The notes: generated from the letters alone by a model not told the origin. Shown: positions 52,095 through 59,214, numbered from the stretch's first letter. The stretch: 64,000 nucleotides of DNA from CAJXMH01 sp040220135 (GCA_040220135.1 JAVJTT010000009.1:62001-126000); one strand, 5' to 3'. Program-made: numbers and translations.

Positions 52095-54695
52095 TTGAAA
52101 ACGACAACACTTTTATTTTCTTTATTCTTTGCATTTGTAGCAATAGGTCATAATAAACTACAACTTAGCAGCCATTATACATGGAGTTCCGATACATCTA
52201 TCAGTTTTCAATTAAAAGGAACTAACTTCAATCAAGCTTTTCTTGGAAACATTGAAATTTCATCTTCCAAACAGCAACTTTTTATTTTAGATTCAGTGTT
52301 GGTAAATAAAGGGATATTTAGTCTTCAAAAACAGTTTGCCTTACCTATTGATTTCTTACAAGATTTAGATTCTTCTGCCTTTCTTACCATTAAACTTTAC
52401 GCCCACCCTAAACAAAATTTAGTTGCTACCTCTAAACTTTTAATTACTAAATCAGAACGACCAAAACCGGTCCTTAATTACTCCGATACAACTTTACAGT
52501 TTAAATATAGTGGAAACGGAAAAAGACGAGTGTATATTAACCTAAGCACTTCGATTGATAGTATTGTTGATGAAAAGTTTCAATTTTCAATAACCCATGA
52601 TACTACATTATTTGCAAGGGATGTTATTTCTGCTCATCCATTTGCTACAAGAAAATTATCAATTCTGATTAAAGAAAAAAACAAAACTATTTCTCAACAT
52701 AATCTTTACTACACCAAGGGGCTTTTTGGTGAAAAACTAGATTCTGCTCAAGAATCTCCTAGAAGTTTAGCCATTAATCAAAAAGCTATTGACATAAATG
52801 GTAATTTCTATATTGAGAATAACAACTTTAGTCGATCTCCTCAACATGCGTCAGGTTTACAATATCCAAGCACCTTAATTAGGGCTTCCAACACTATTAA
52901 CTTACTTGGACTTCCTTTTCGAATCAATGCTCACCATAACACCAGTAATGTGGTTGACCCTAATTTTAGAAACTTCTTTTCTTTCGAGTTTGATGTGAAT
53001 GCTTACCGTAGAAGCTTAAGACAAAAGCTTTTAAAAGATGAAAAACTGAAACAATATTCTATTGACGAAATAGACCATGACCTAAGCTCTAATGAAGCTT
53101 CCATTGAAAAGCTTAAGTCTTATAAAAGAATTTTACTTCAATATCCTGATCAAAACATTGAGGTTGATTCATTATTCAAGAAGGAAGTCGGCAGATTACA
53201 AAAGTCTGAAATTAAAGATACTATTCCCTTGAATCAGGCCTTCGACACCACTACACTTGTTAGCAAAGAAGATAGTTTATACAAGGATAGTTTAGTTAAT
53301 CAAAATCAAGCAAAGATTGAAAAAATCAATAAGCTTATTAAGCGTTTTGAAGCTTCCAACCGATATAAGGAACAACTTCGAAAGCAACAAATTGATAATC
53401 CTACATCCATTGATTATACAGCATATTCTTCTAATAAGCTATTTCAAAGAATGGGAAAAAAGAGTTTAAGTACGCTGCTTCGTTTTGAAAAATTTCAATT
53501 GGGTTATTTTTATGAAGAAGGTGGCAAATATTCCATTCGGGATGTAGAAATGAAAGGTTTGAATACATCTTTTCTTTTAAGTTCAAATGTAGAAGTGGGA
53601 TTACTAAGAGCCCACATTAATAGTTTTCAATCCTATAACTTGGATGAACTAAACAGTAATATAAGAGTCAGCAGTGCTTTTGTAAGACATAGAAGGTTTG
53701 ATTATTTCAGACCCGAAGTTAGAGTTACTGAATTTCATGACTTAGCAGTTGACCCTGAATTAAGTCCGGTCTCTACTACTAATTATATACTTTCTTTTCA
53801 GACGGAAGGTGAGGTCTCCTCATTCCTTTTTTATGAATTAGAAATTGATCGTTCTAAATCAAAGTTTGCCGATGTAATGCAAGAGGATGAGAACTTCATG
53901 AAAGAAACAGCTGTTTATGGTAAAATTGAAGTTGAACCTTTTGACTTTCTTGGAATAAAAGCATCCTATGATCAGGTGGGTTCTAATTTTCAATCGGAAG
54001 GGGTTTACTTTTTGACAAGAAACCTACAATCTTATTCTTTAGGGACTCATTTAAAACTTTTTGACCATAAGATTTACCTAAAAAACGACTATACTATTAT
54101 TAACCGTAATTATGAGCAAAAAGAGTTGGTGAATCAATCTCAAAAACTCTTTTTTGATGTAGGCAGCCGATTTAAGCGCATACCTAACTTCCAGATCATA
54201 CACAGCCCTATCACTGTTGACATTGCTAACAAACTTGATACATCTTTTGCCGGTTTGAATGCTTTCTCTTCCGTTACAATAGCCAGAATTTTTTATGTAA
54301 AAAAAATCAAAAGAACCTTATTTAATTCTGCTCTTATTTATAGTGAAATTCAAAATGATTTTTTTAATGGTTCTGAAAAGCAAAGTGGATTTCAACATTA
54401 TGTAGGAATCAGTAACAAGAAAATGCAATTCTCCTTTACTTCTTCTTACCGAGAGATGTTTGAAAAACTCCGTTTCATTTCTGCATCAGTTAATCGTCAA
54501 ATTAATGATCGTTTGGGAACTTCTATATATGCTGCTAAAAACTTTGCCGATGATCGCTATTCTGAAATTGTTCGCTCTAAACTTACCTATATGCTGCATA
54601 AGTCACTGCAAGTAGGAGCTGGTGCAGCTTTGCTTTTAGAAAAGGGTCAGGCCGCTAATTGGGGGTCGACGGTGAGTTTGAGGTTAAACTACTAA
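52095..54695 (+). CDS. Predicted outer-membrane beta-barrel protein of the RHS locus, 866 aa
   Basis: A TTG start gives a clean signal peptide (MKTTTLLFSLFFAFVAIGHN). The N-terminal part (20-280) has beta-sandwich strands, then a helical coiled-coil-like region rich in Lys/Glu/Gln (about 310-440: EKLKQYSIDEIDHDLSSNEAS, NQAKIEKINKLIKRFEASNRY), and the C-terminal ~400 residues alternate in the way of outer-membrane strands and finish with WGSTVSLRLNY, an aromatic terminal strand. I infer a barrel that could carry or display the RHS proteins. I do not know a named family. It is divergent from, and presumably co-regulated with, the RHS operon. Confidence 0.6.
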   Translation: MKTTTLLFSLFFAFVAIGHNKLQLSSHYTWSSDTSISFQLKGTNFNQAFLGNIEISSSKQQLFILDSVLVNKGIFSLQKQFALPIDFLQDLDSSAFLTIKLYAHPKQNLVATSKLLITKSERPKPVLNYSDTTLQFKYSGNGKRRVYINLSTSIDSIVDEKFQFSITHDTTLFARDVISAHPFATRKLSILIKEKNKTISQHNLYYTKGLFGEKLDSAQESPRSLAINQKAIDINGNFYIENNNFSRSPQHASGLQYPSTLIRASNTINLLGLPFRINAHHNTSNVVDPNFRNFFSFEFDVNAYRRSLRQKLLKDEKLKQYSIDEIDHDLSSNEASIEKLKSYKRILLQYPDQNIEVDSLFKKEVGRLQKSEIKDTIPLNQAFDTTTLVSKEDSLYKDSLVNQNQAKIEKINKLIKRFEASNRYKEQLRKQQIDNPTSIDYTAYSSNKLFQRMGKKSLSTLLRFEKFQLGYFYEEGGKYSIRDVEMKGLNTSFLLSSNVEVGLLRAHINSFQSYNLDELNSNIRVSSAFVRHRRFDYFRPEVRVTEFHDLAVDPELSPVSTTNYILSFQTEGEVSSFLFYELEIDRSKSKFADVMQEDENFMKETAVYGKIEVEPFDFLGIKASYDQVGSNFQSEGVYFLTRNLQSYSLGTHLKLFDHKIYLKNDYTIINRNYEQKELVNQSQKLFFDVGSRFKRIPNFQIIHSPITVDIANKLDTSFAGLNAFSSVTIARIFYVKKIKRTLFNSALIYSEIQNDFFNGSEKQSGFQHYVGISNKKMQFSFTSSYREMFEKLRFISASVNRQINDRLGTSIYAAKNFADDRYSEIVRSKLTYMLHKSLQVGAGAALLLEKGQAANWGSTVSLRLNY

Positions 54696-54745
54696 CTAAA
54701 GTTTTGCCATTCAAACTTGGATTTAATCTGAAAGCTTTTTTTGAG

Positions 54746-54997
54746 CTACCAATTACCTTCTATTAACCACTGCAAGTATTTTCTATTTTTGGCTTTTTTC
54801 AGCCTCCGTTCTTCCTTAATCGCAGCTTCTTTGCTCACAAACTCTTTCTTTGCTTTCAATCGATATGGAATGCCCGGCTTTGTCGACTTTACCTTTCCTT
54901 GATTGTGTCTTTCCCTCAATCGACATTCAGGATCTTCTGAATAACCGATGTAGTAACGATCTATCTTTTCTGAATATAATATGTAGGTGTAGTACAT
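54746..54997 (-). CDS. GIY-YIG nuclease family protein, array copy 1
   Basis: I start at MYYTYILYSEKIDRYYIGYS (54997); the frame runs 27 codons further up but through a terminator. The GIY-YIG core reads YTYIL ... YYIGYSEDPECRLREH-like, with Tyr, Arg (CRLRERHNQG) and Glu (KEEAAIKEERRLKKAKN region) in place. The 83-residue protein is the minimal single-domain form (UvrC-like YhbQ type). The last residues EGNW and the stop are encoded by AATTGGTAG, which matches the tRNA-Leu D-arm; beyond the stop no tRNA similarity remains. It may cut DNA, but no substrate is known. Confidence 0.8.
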   Translation of the reverse strand: MYYTYILYSEKIDRYYIGYSEDPECRLRERHNQGKVKSTKPGIPYRLKAKKEFVSKEAAIKEERRLKKAKNRKYLQWLIEGNW

Positions 54998-55008
54998 TTT
55001 TAAACAAC

Positions 55009-55033
55009 AAAGCCCCGCTAAAAGCGAGGCTTT
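55009..55033 (-). terminator. Terminator between tRNA remnant L2 and GIY-YIG copy 1
   Basis: AAAGCCcCGCT / AGCGaGGCTTT stem. On the minus strand it follows the CTCGAGTAC acceptor end of remnant L2 and precedes GIY-YIG copy 1, as at the other array junctions. Confidence 0.65.
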
Positions 55034-55110
55034 GTACTCGAGGCCCCGATTGAATCGGGGCACGGACGCAATGTCCATCCCGATTAAATCATTACGTCTC
55101 TACCAATTCC
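55034..55110 (-). repeat. tRNA-Leu 3' remnant L2 with palindromic T-arm
   Basis: Read on the minus strand: GAATTGGTAG (D-arm), a decayed anticodon arm ending ATTTAATCGGGA, GGACATTGCG (variable region), the palindrome CCCCGATTCAATCGGGG in the T-arm place, and CCTCGAGTAC (acceptor end). The 5' acceptor and first D-stem half are replaced by the end of GIY-YIG copy 2. It differs from L3 at one base. Confidence 0.75.
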
Positions 55111-55351
55111 CTTCTATTAACCACTGCAAATACTCTCTATTTTTAGCTCGCTTGAGTCTACTTTCTTCCTTAATCGCAGCTTCTTTGCTCACAAACTCTT
55201 TCTTTGCTTTCAATCGATATGGAATGCCCGGCTTTGTCGACTTTACCTTTCCTTGATTGTGTCTTTCCCTCAATCGACATTCAGGATCTTCTGAATAACC
55301 AATGTAGTAGCGATCTAGCTTTTCTGAATATAATATGTAGGTGTAGTACAT
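55100..55351 (-). CDS. GIY-YIG nuclease family protein, array copy 2
   Basis: Start at 55351 (MYYTYILYSEKLDRYYIGYS), 83 residues, with the same active-site residues as copy 1. The upstream frame through a tRNA fragment and terminator is not coding. It differs from copies 1 and 3 mainly in the last third (ESRLKRAKNREYLQWLIEGNW against ERRLKKAKNRKYLQW...), where the DNA is clearly diverged, yet shares its 5' end with copy 3. The stop codon TAG is the GGTAG of the D-loop in remnant L2. The gene is preceded by a tRNA-Leu 3' end and terminator, exactly like copy 3. Confidence 0.82.
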   Translation of the reverse strand: MYYTYILYSEKLDRYYIGYSEDPECRLRERHNQGKVKSTKPGIPYRLKAKKEFVSKEAAIKEESRLKRAKNREYLQWLIEGNW

Positions 55352-55362
55352 GATAAAAACAA

Positions 55363-55390
55363 AAGCCCCAGCGATTTCTCGCTGAGGCTT
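55363..55390 (-). terminator. Terminator after the tRNA-Leu 3' remnant (copy of the real tRNA terminator)
   Basis: AAGCCcCAGCGA / TCGCTGAGGCTT. It matches the hairpin at 55865-55892 except for one base, with the same flanks (TACTCTTTAAAGAG before, GTTTTTATC after), showing that this segment was duplicated from the intact tRNA-Leu locus. Confidence 0.7.
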
Positions 55391-55403
55391 ACTCTTTAAA
55401 GAG

Positions 55404-55489
55404 TACCCGGGATGGGACTTCCCGCCCGAACGGCTGAAGCCATTCAGTCGGGCGGGGAACCCAAACGGACGCAATACCTGTACGTCTCT
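55404..55489 (-). repeat. tRNA-Leu 3' remnant with 36-bp palindrome inserted in the T-loop
   Basis: Compared with the intact tRNA at 55906-55990, the 3' end is the same (CCCATCCCGGGTA) except that 36 bases (55421-55456), a palindrome starting CCCGCCCGAACGGCTGAAGC, sit exactly between GGGTTC and AAGTCCC of the T-loop. Nothing is lost and no target duplication is seen. The 5' part retains only a CAGGTATTGCGTCCG block from the variable region. Confidence 0.8.
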
Positions 55490-55508
55490 TTAAATTTATT
55501 TCATAAAA

Positions 55509-55534
55509 AAGCCCCAACTTTTCAGTTGAGGCTT
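55509..55534 (-). terminator. Terminator after tRNA remnant L3
   Basis: AAGCCcCAAC / GTTGAGGCTT hairpin with loop TTTTCA and a T-run on the minus strand. It is nearly identical to 3579-3604, and in both places is next to a GTACTCGAGGCCCCGATT remnant. Confidence 0.7.
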
Positions 55535-55611
55535 GTACTCGAGGCCCCGATTTAATCGGGGCACGGACGCAATGTCCATCCCGATTAAATCATTACGTCT
55601 CTACCAATTCC
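55535..55611 (-). repeat. tRNA-Leu 3' remnant L3 with palindromic T-arm
   Basis: The same structure as L2 (55034-55110), with one base difference inside the palindrome (CCCCGATTAAATCGGGG on the minus strand). It begins in the D-arm, where the stop codon of GIY-YIG copy 3 lies. L2 and L3 were therefore duplicated recently as part of a GIY-YIG/tRNA unit. Confidence 0.75.
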
Positions 55612-55852
55612 CTTCTATTAACCACTGCAAGTATTTTCTATTTTTGGCTTTTTTCAGCCTCCGTTCTTCCTTAATTGCAGCTTCTTTGCTCAAAAACTCT
55701 TTCTTTGCTTTCAATCGATATGGAATGCCCGGCTTTGTCGACTTTACCTTTCCTTGATTGTGTCTTTCCCTCAATCGACCTTCAGGATCTTCTGAATAAC
55801 CAATGTAGTAGCGATCTAGCTTTTCTGAATATAATATGTAGGTGTAGTACAT
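55601..55852 (-). CDS. GIY-YIG nuclease family protein, array copy 3
   Basis: An 83-residue single-domain GIY-YIG protein with Tyr (YTYILYS, YYIGYS), Arg (EGRLRERHNQGK) and Glu (KEAAIKEERRLKKAKN). It starts 54 bases after the intact tRNA-Leu, behind that tRNA's terminator, and ends with GAATTGGTAG from the D-arm of remnant L3. The promoter is not obvious; expression may come from read-through of the tRNA transcript. Copies 1 and 3 are most alike in the last third, copies 2 and 3 in the first third, suggesting recombination among copies. Confidence 0.82.
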   Translation of the reverse strand: MYYTYILYSEKLDRYYIGYSEDPEGRLRERHNQGKVKSTKPGIPYRLKAKKEFLSKEAAIKEERRLKKAKNRKYLQWLIEGNW

Positions 55853-55864
55853 GATAAAAACAAA

Positions 55865-55892
55865 AAGCCTCAGCGATTTCTCGCTGAGGCTT
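55865..55892 (-). terminator. Terminator of tRNA-Leu
   Basis: AAGCCTCAGCGA / TCGCTGAGGCTT perfect stem, TTTC loop, followed by TTTTTG on the minus strand, 13 bases after the tRNA 3' end. Confidence 0.85.
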
Positions 55893-55905
55893 ACTCTTTA
55901 AAGAG

Positions 55906-55990
55906 TACCCGGGATGGGACTTGAACCCATACGAACGCAATGTTCACAGGATTTTAAGTCCTGCGTGTCTACCAATTCCACCACCCGGGC
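55906..55990 (-). tRNA. tRNA-Leu(UAA)
   Basis: The 85-nt sequence folds into a full class II tRNA: acceptor GCCCGGG / CCCGGGT with a G-U closing pair, D-arm with GGTGGAATTGGTAGACACG, anticodon arm CAGGA-CTTAAAA-TCCTG with anticodon UAA, a variable arm TGAACATTGCGTTCG, and T-arm TGGGTTCAAGTCCCA. The 3' CCA is not encoded; the discriminator is A. It is the parent of the remnants around it. Confidence 0.95.
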
Positions 55991-56054
55991 ATTGACACTC
56001 TTCTATTAGAGTGAATTTTTCTACCTTTTCCAAGGTCTTCCAAACTTTTCAAGT

Positions 56055-56151
56055 TGCAACCCTAAGGTCGCAATGTCCATCCCGATTTAATCGGGACGTG
56101 TCTACCAATTCCCCGTCCGAACGGATTCATCCGGGCGGGCACCACTCGAGC
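56055..56151 (-). repeat. tRNA-Leu remnant L4 with palindromes in the D-arm and at the anticodon arm
   Basis: Minus strand: GCTCGAGTGGTG, then an insert of about 28 bases (about 56113-56140, CCGTCCG...CGGGCGG type palindrome), then GAATTGGTAGACACG, then TCCCGATTAAATCGGGA (56096-56080) in place of the 17-base anticodon arm, then TGGACATTGCGACC. The T-arm and 3' acceptor have decayed. The replaced arm has the same length as the original and its loop ATTAAAT still shows UAA at the anticodon position. Confidence 0.7.
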
Positions 56152-56167
56152 ATTGGACAATATTCCA

Positions 56168-56197
56168 AAAAAAATCCTCCGTCGTCCGGAGGATTTT
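56168..56197 (-). terminator. Terminator of tRNA-Gly
   Basis: AAAATCCTCCG / CGGAGGATTTT perfect stem directly after the tRNA-Gly 3' end on the minus strand, followed by a T-run. Confidence 0.85.
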
Positions 56198-56198
56198 G

Positions 56199-56271
<73 letters not shown>

Positions 56272-56342
56272 TTTTTGATGCGAAGCTACCTGGGCCGATT
56301 TAGATGAGTCAAGCTATACTTGAAACGAATCTTGATCGGTAA

Positions 56343-56374
56343 GCCTGTCTGCCGACTAGGCAGGCTACTCTCGC
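56343..56374 (-). repeat. tRNA-Gly 5' remnant with palindrome replacing the D-arm
   Basis: Minus strand: GCGAGAGTA (56374-56366), identical to the 5' end of the tRNA-Gly, followed by a 23-base palindrome (56365-56343, GCCTGCC...GGCAGACAGGC) where the D-arm GCTCAGCTGGTAGAGC should be. Sequence after it is not recognisable as tRNA. Around it, 56280-56475 contains no other feature I can support. Confidence 0.6.
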
Positions 56375-56475
56375 ATTTTTCAATCTCAATAAAGATCGTT
56401 CCTCTTTAAGAGGGCTACAAAAGTAGCATTTTTTTATTTTCAACAAAGCCCAATTTGAAAAATCATGGTCTTTTT

Positions 56476-59115
56476 TTATTGCTGCTTTCCCCCTACCATT
56501 TTCTTGATCTCATTCAGCTTCATTAAGGCCTCTACCGGAGTTAAGGTATCAATCTCAATGCGAGTTAGTTCCTCCTTGATTTGCTCTAGAACCGGATCAT
56601 CTAATTGGAAAAAACTCAGTTGATAATCACTTTTTCTTTGCGCTTCAGTAAGGGTTTCTTGAGTACTTGTTTGTTGGTGCTTTTGCTCTAACTCTTCCAA
56701 GATCTGATTCGCCCTACGAATGAGTGTAGCTGGCATACCGGCCATTTTTGCTACATGGATACCAAAACTATGGTTGCTGCCTCCCGGCACTAGCTTTCGC
56801 ATGAAAATGATCTTCTTCTTTACCTCCTTAACCGAAACATTAAAGTTTTTCACCCGGTTAAAGGTTTTGGCCATTTCATTTAACTCATGGTAGTGAGTAG
56901 CAAATAAGGTTTTGGGATTGGCCTGTTTATTCTGATGCAAATACTCCGCAATGGCCCAAGCAATGGAAATACCATCATAGGTGCTGGTACCTCTTCCGAT
57001 CTCATCCAACAAGATCAGACTGCGCTCCGAAATGTTGTTTAAAATACTAGCGGTCTCGTTCATCTCCACCATAAAGGTCGACTCACCGGAAGAGATGTTA
57101 TCAGAAGCACCAACGCGTGTAAATATTTTGTCGACCACTCCAATTTTAGCACTTCGCGCCGGCACAAAACTTCCTACTTGCGCCATTAAGGTAATGAGTG
57201 CTGTTTGCCGTAAAAGGGCAGATTTACCAGACATATTTGGCCCGGTAATCATCATTACTTGCTGCGATTCATTGTCTAGATAAATGTCATTGGCTACATA
57301 TTCTTCTCCCAATGGCAGTTGTTGTTCAATCACCGGATGACGACCGGCTTTAATGTCGATACTCAAACTTTCATTGAGTTCCGGTTTGGTATAGTTTCTC
57401 GCTTCCGCAATGGTACCAAAGGCAATAAAACAATCAAGACGGGCCAACAAACTCGCATTTAACTGTATAGGCGCAATGTATTCAGAAACTTCTAAAACCA
57501 ATTGGTTGTAGAGCTCTGTTTCTAAACTCAGTATTTTCTCTTCCGCACCCAAAATCTTCGCTTCGTAATCTTTTAATTCTTCGGTAATGTATCGTTCTGC
57601 ATTGACCAAAGTTTGCTTGCGAATCCAATCTGATGGCACTTTGTCTTTGTGCGTGTTTCGCACTTCAATGTAATAACCAAACACATTATTAAAAGCGATC
57701 TTCAAGGAAGTTATCCCGGTGCTTTCGATTTCCCTTTGCTGCATTTGAAGCAAACGGTCTTTGCCCGATCGCTGGAGATCTCTCAATTCATCCAATTCGG
57801 CATTAACCCCATCTTGGATCACCCCGCCTTTTTGCACTAAAACAGGTGGCTCAGCTTTAAGCTGAGCTTGTAGTTTTTCATGTATGGATTGGCACGGATT
57901 TAACTGCTCTGCAATGCGTTTTAAGGAGTTGTTCTTTGCTTTGGCACATTCTTCTTTGATGGGCTGTATCATGGCTAAAGCTTGCCTCAGCTGCACCAAT
58001 TCTCTGGGATTTATTCGAGCCGTAGAAACTTTCGAGATCAAGCGCTCCAAATCTCCAATTTGTGAAATATGTTGTTTCAGCTCATCTGCTAAGGCTTGCT
58101 GCTTCAAAAGATACTCAACCGCAGACAAACGCTCTTGGATGGGCTTCACATCTTTTAGTGGCAGAGCAATCCAACGCCGAAGCATCCTTCCTCCCATGGG
58201 TGAAATGGTTTCATCCATCACATCCATTAAAGTGGTAGCCCCTTCATGTGGCGAATACATCAACTCCAAGTTTCGAATGGTAAAACGGTCTAGCCAAACG
58301 TAGCGCTCTTCTTCTATCCGGCTTAAAGCTGATATGTGTTTGAGCTTATCATGACGGGTATCCGCCAAATAATGCAAAGCTGCTCCGGAAGCCACAATGC
58401 CCTCCTCCATTTCATGCACGCCGAAGCCTTTTAAAGAATTGGTTTCAAAATGTTTCAGCAGGGTTTCTTCACCAAATTCAGAAGTAAACACCCAATCTTC
58501 TAGCATGTAGGTAAAAAAACTTGTGCCAAAAGCTTCTTCAAATTGTTTCTTCTTTTGCTTTTGAAAAAGCACTTCAGAAGGTCTAAAACTTTGCAGCAAT
58601 TTATCGATGTGTTCCTGATCTCCTTCCGCCACCAAAAACTCACCGGTAGAAACATCTAAAAATGAAACGCCAATGCTATTCTTTGCTCCAAAATGGAGGG
58701 CTGCCAAAAAGTTATTGAAGTTTTTATTGAGAACTTCATCATTGTAAGAAACACCGGGGGTCACCAATTCGGTGATTCCCCGCTTTACAATCTTCTTGGT
58801 TTTCTTAGGATCTTCTAATTGGTCACAAATCGCCACTCGATGTCCGGCTCTCACCAATTTTGGCAAATAAGAATCCAGTGCATGATGTGGAAAGCCGGCA
58901 AGCGCCACTTCATTGGCTGAGCCATTGTGGCGTTTGGTTAAAACAATGCCTAAAACCTTGGCGGCTCGTTCTGCATCCTCCCCAAAAGTTTCATAAAAGT
59001 CACCTACCCGAAAAAGTAAAAGCGCATCAGGATACTTGCCTTTGATCTGATAATACTGCTTCATCAAAGGTGTTTCCTTAGCTGCTTTCTTGGTCTTCTT
59101 TTTAGTCTTACTCAA
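56476..59115 (-). CDS. mutS: DNA mismatch repair protein MutS
   Basis: MutS recognises mismatches and uses ATP to recruit MutL. The mismatch-contact motif is KYPDALLLFRVGDFYETFGEDA (Phe-x-Glu as FYE), followed by connector, lever and clamp domains, and the ATPase with Walker A GPNMSGKS, Walker B LILLDEIGRGTSTYDG and the His of ATHYHEL. I start at a TTG (59115, LSKTKKKTKKAAKETPLMKQYY) because the frame further upstream to 59211 runs into the divergent gene's control region and has no MutS-like sequence; ATG Met50 of that longer frame would lose the usual N-terminal Lys-rich tail. Length 879 aa is normal. Confidence 0.93.
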   Translation of the reverse strand: MSKTKKKTKKAAKETPLMKQYYQIKGKYPDALLLFRVGDFYETFGEDAERAAKVLGIVLTKRHNGSANEVALAGFPHHALDSYLPKLVRAGHRVAICDQLEDPKKTKKIVKRGITELVTPGVSYNDEVLNKNFNNFLAALHFGAKNSIGVSFLDVSTGEFLVAEGDQEHIDKLLQSFRPSEVLFQKQKKKQFEEAFGTSFFTYMLEDWVFTSEFGEETLLKHFETNSLKGFGVHEMEEGIVASGAALHYLADTRHDKLKHISALSRIEEERYVWLDRFTIRNLELMYSPHEGATTLMDVMDETISPMGGRMLRRWIALPLKDVKPIQERLSAVEYLLKQQALADELKQHISQIGDLERLISKVSTARINPRELVQLRQALAMIQPIKEECAKAKNNSLKRIAEQLNPCQSIHEKLQAQLKAEPPVLVQKGGVIQDGVNAELDELRDLQRSGKDRLLQMQQREIESTGITSLKIAFNNVFGYYIEVRNTHKDKVPSDWIRKQTLVNAERYITEELKDYEAKILGAEEKILSLETELYNQLVLEVSEYIAPIQLNASLLARLDCFIAFGTIAEARNYTKPELNESLSIDIKAGRHPVIEQQLPLGEEYVANDIYLDNESQQVMMITGPNMSGKSALLRQTALITLMAQVGSFVPARSAKIGVVDKIFTRVGASDNISSGESTFMVEMNETASILNNISERSLILLDEIGRGTSTYDGISIAWAIAEYLHQNKQANPKTLFATHYHELNEMAKTFNRVKNFNVSVKEVKKKIIFMRKLVPGGSNHSFGIHVAKMAGMPATLIRRANQILEELEQKHQQTSTQETLTEAQRKSDYQLSFFQLDDPVLEQIKEELTRIEIDTLTPVEALMKLNEIKKMVGGKQQ

Positions 59116-59214
59116 TCCCCTAATTTTAATGCCTAAAAGTAATAAGATGCAAGTGGGCTTAGTATTTTTGAAAGCCTGACTTATCAATAGTTTTTCACAA
59201 AAAATGGCCAAATC

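Noticed and set aside
55352..55474. N-terminal extension of GIY-YIG copy 2 (MRPFGFPARLNG...)
   Set aside because: It translates a tRNA remnant, the T-loop palindrome and a terminator; the conserved start shared by all three copies is MYYTYIL.
55032..55757. Plus-strand ORFs of ~74 aa across the GIY-YIG array (starting MYSRPRLNRG / MYSRPRFNRG)
   Set aside because: They are antisense shadows repeated because the DNA is repeated; they read through tRNA fragments and palindromes.
59115..59211. Extended MutS N-terminus starting at 59211
   Set aside because: The 32 extra residues are hydrophobic and unlike MutS, and lie in the promoter region of the divergent methyltransferase gene.
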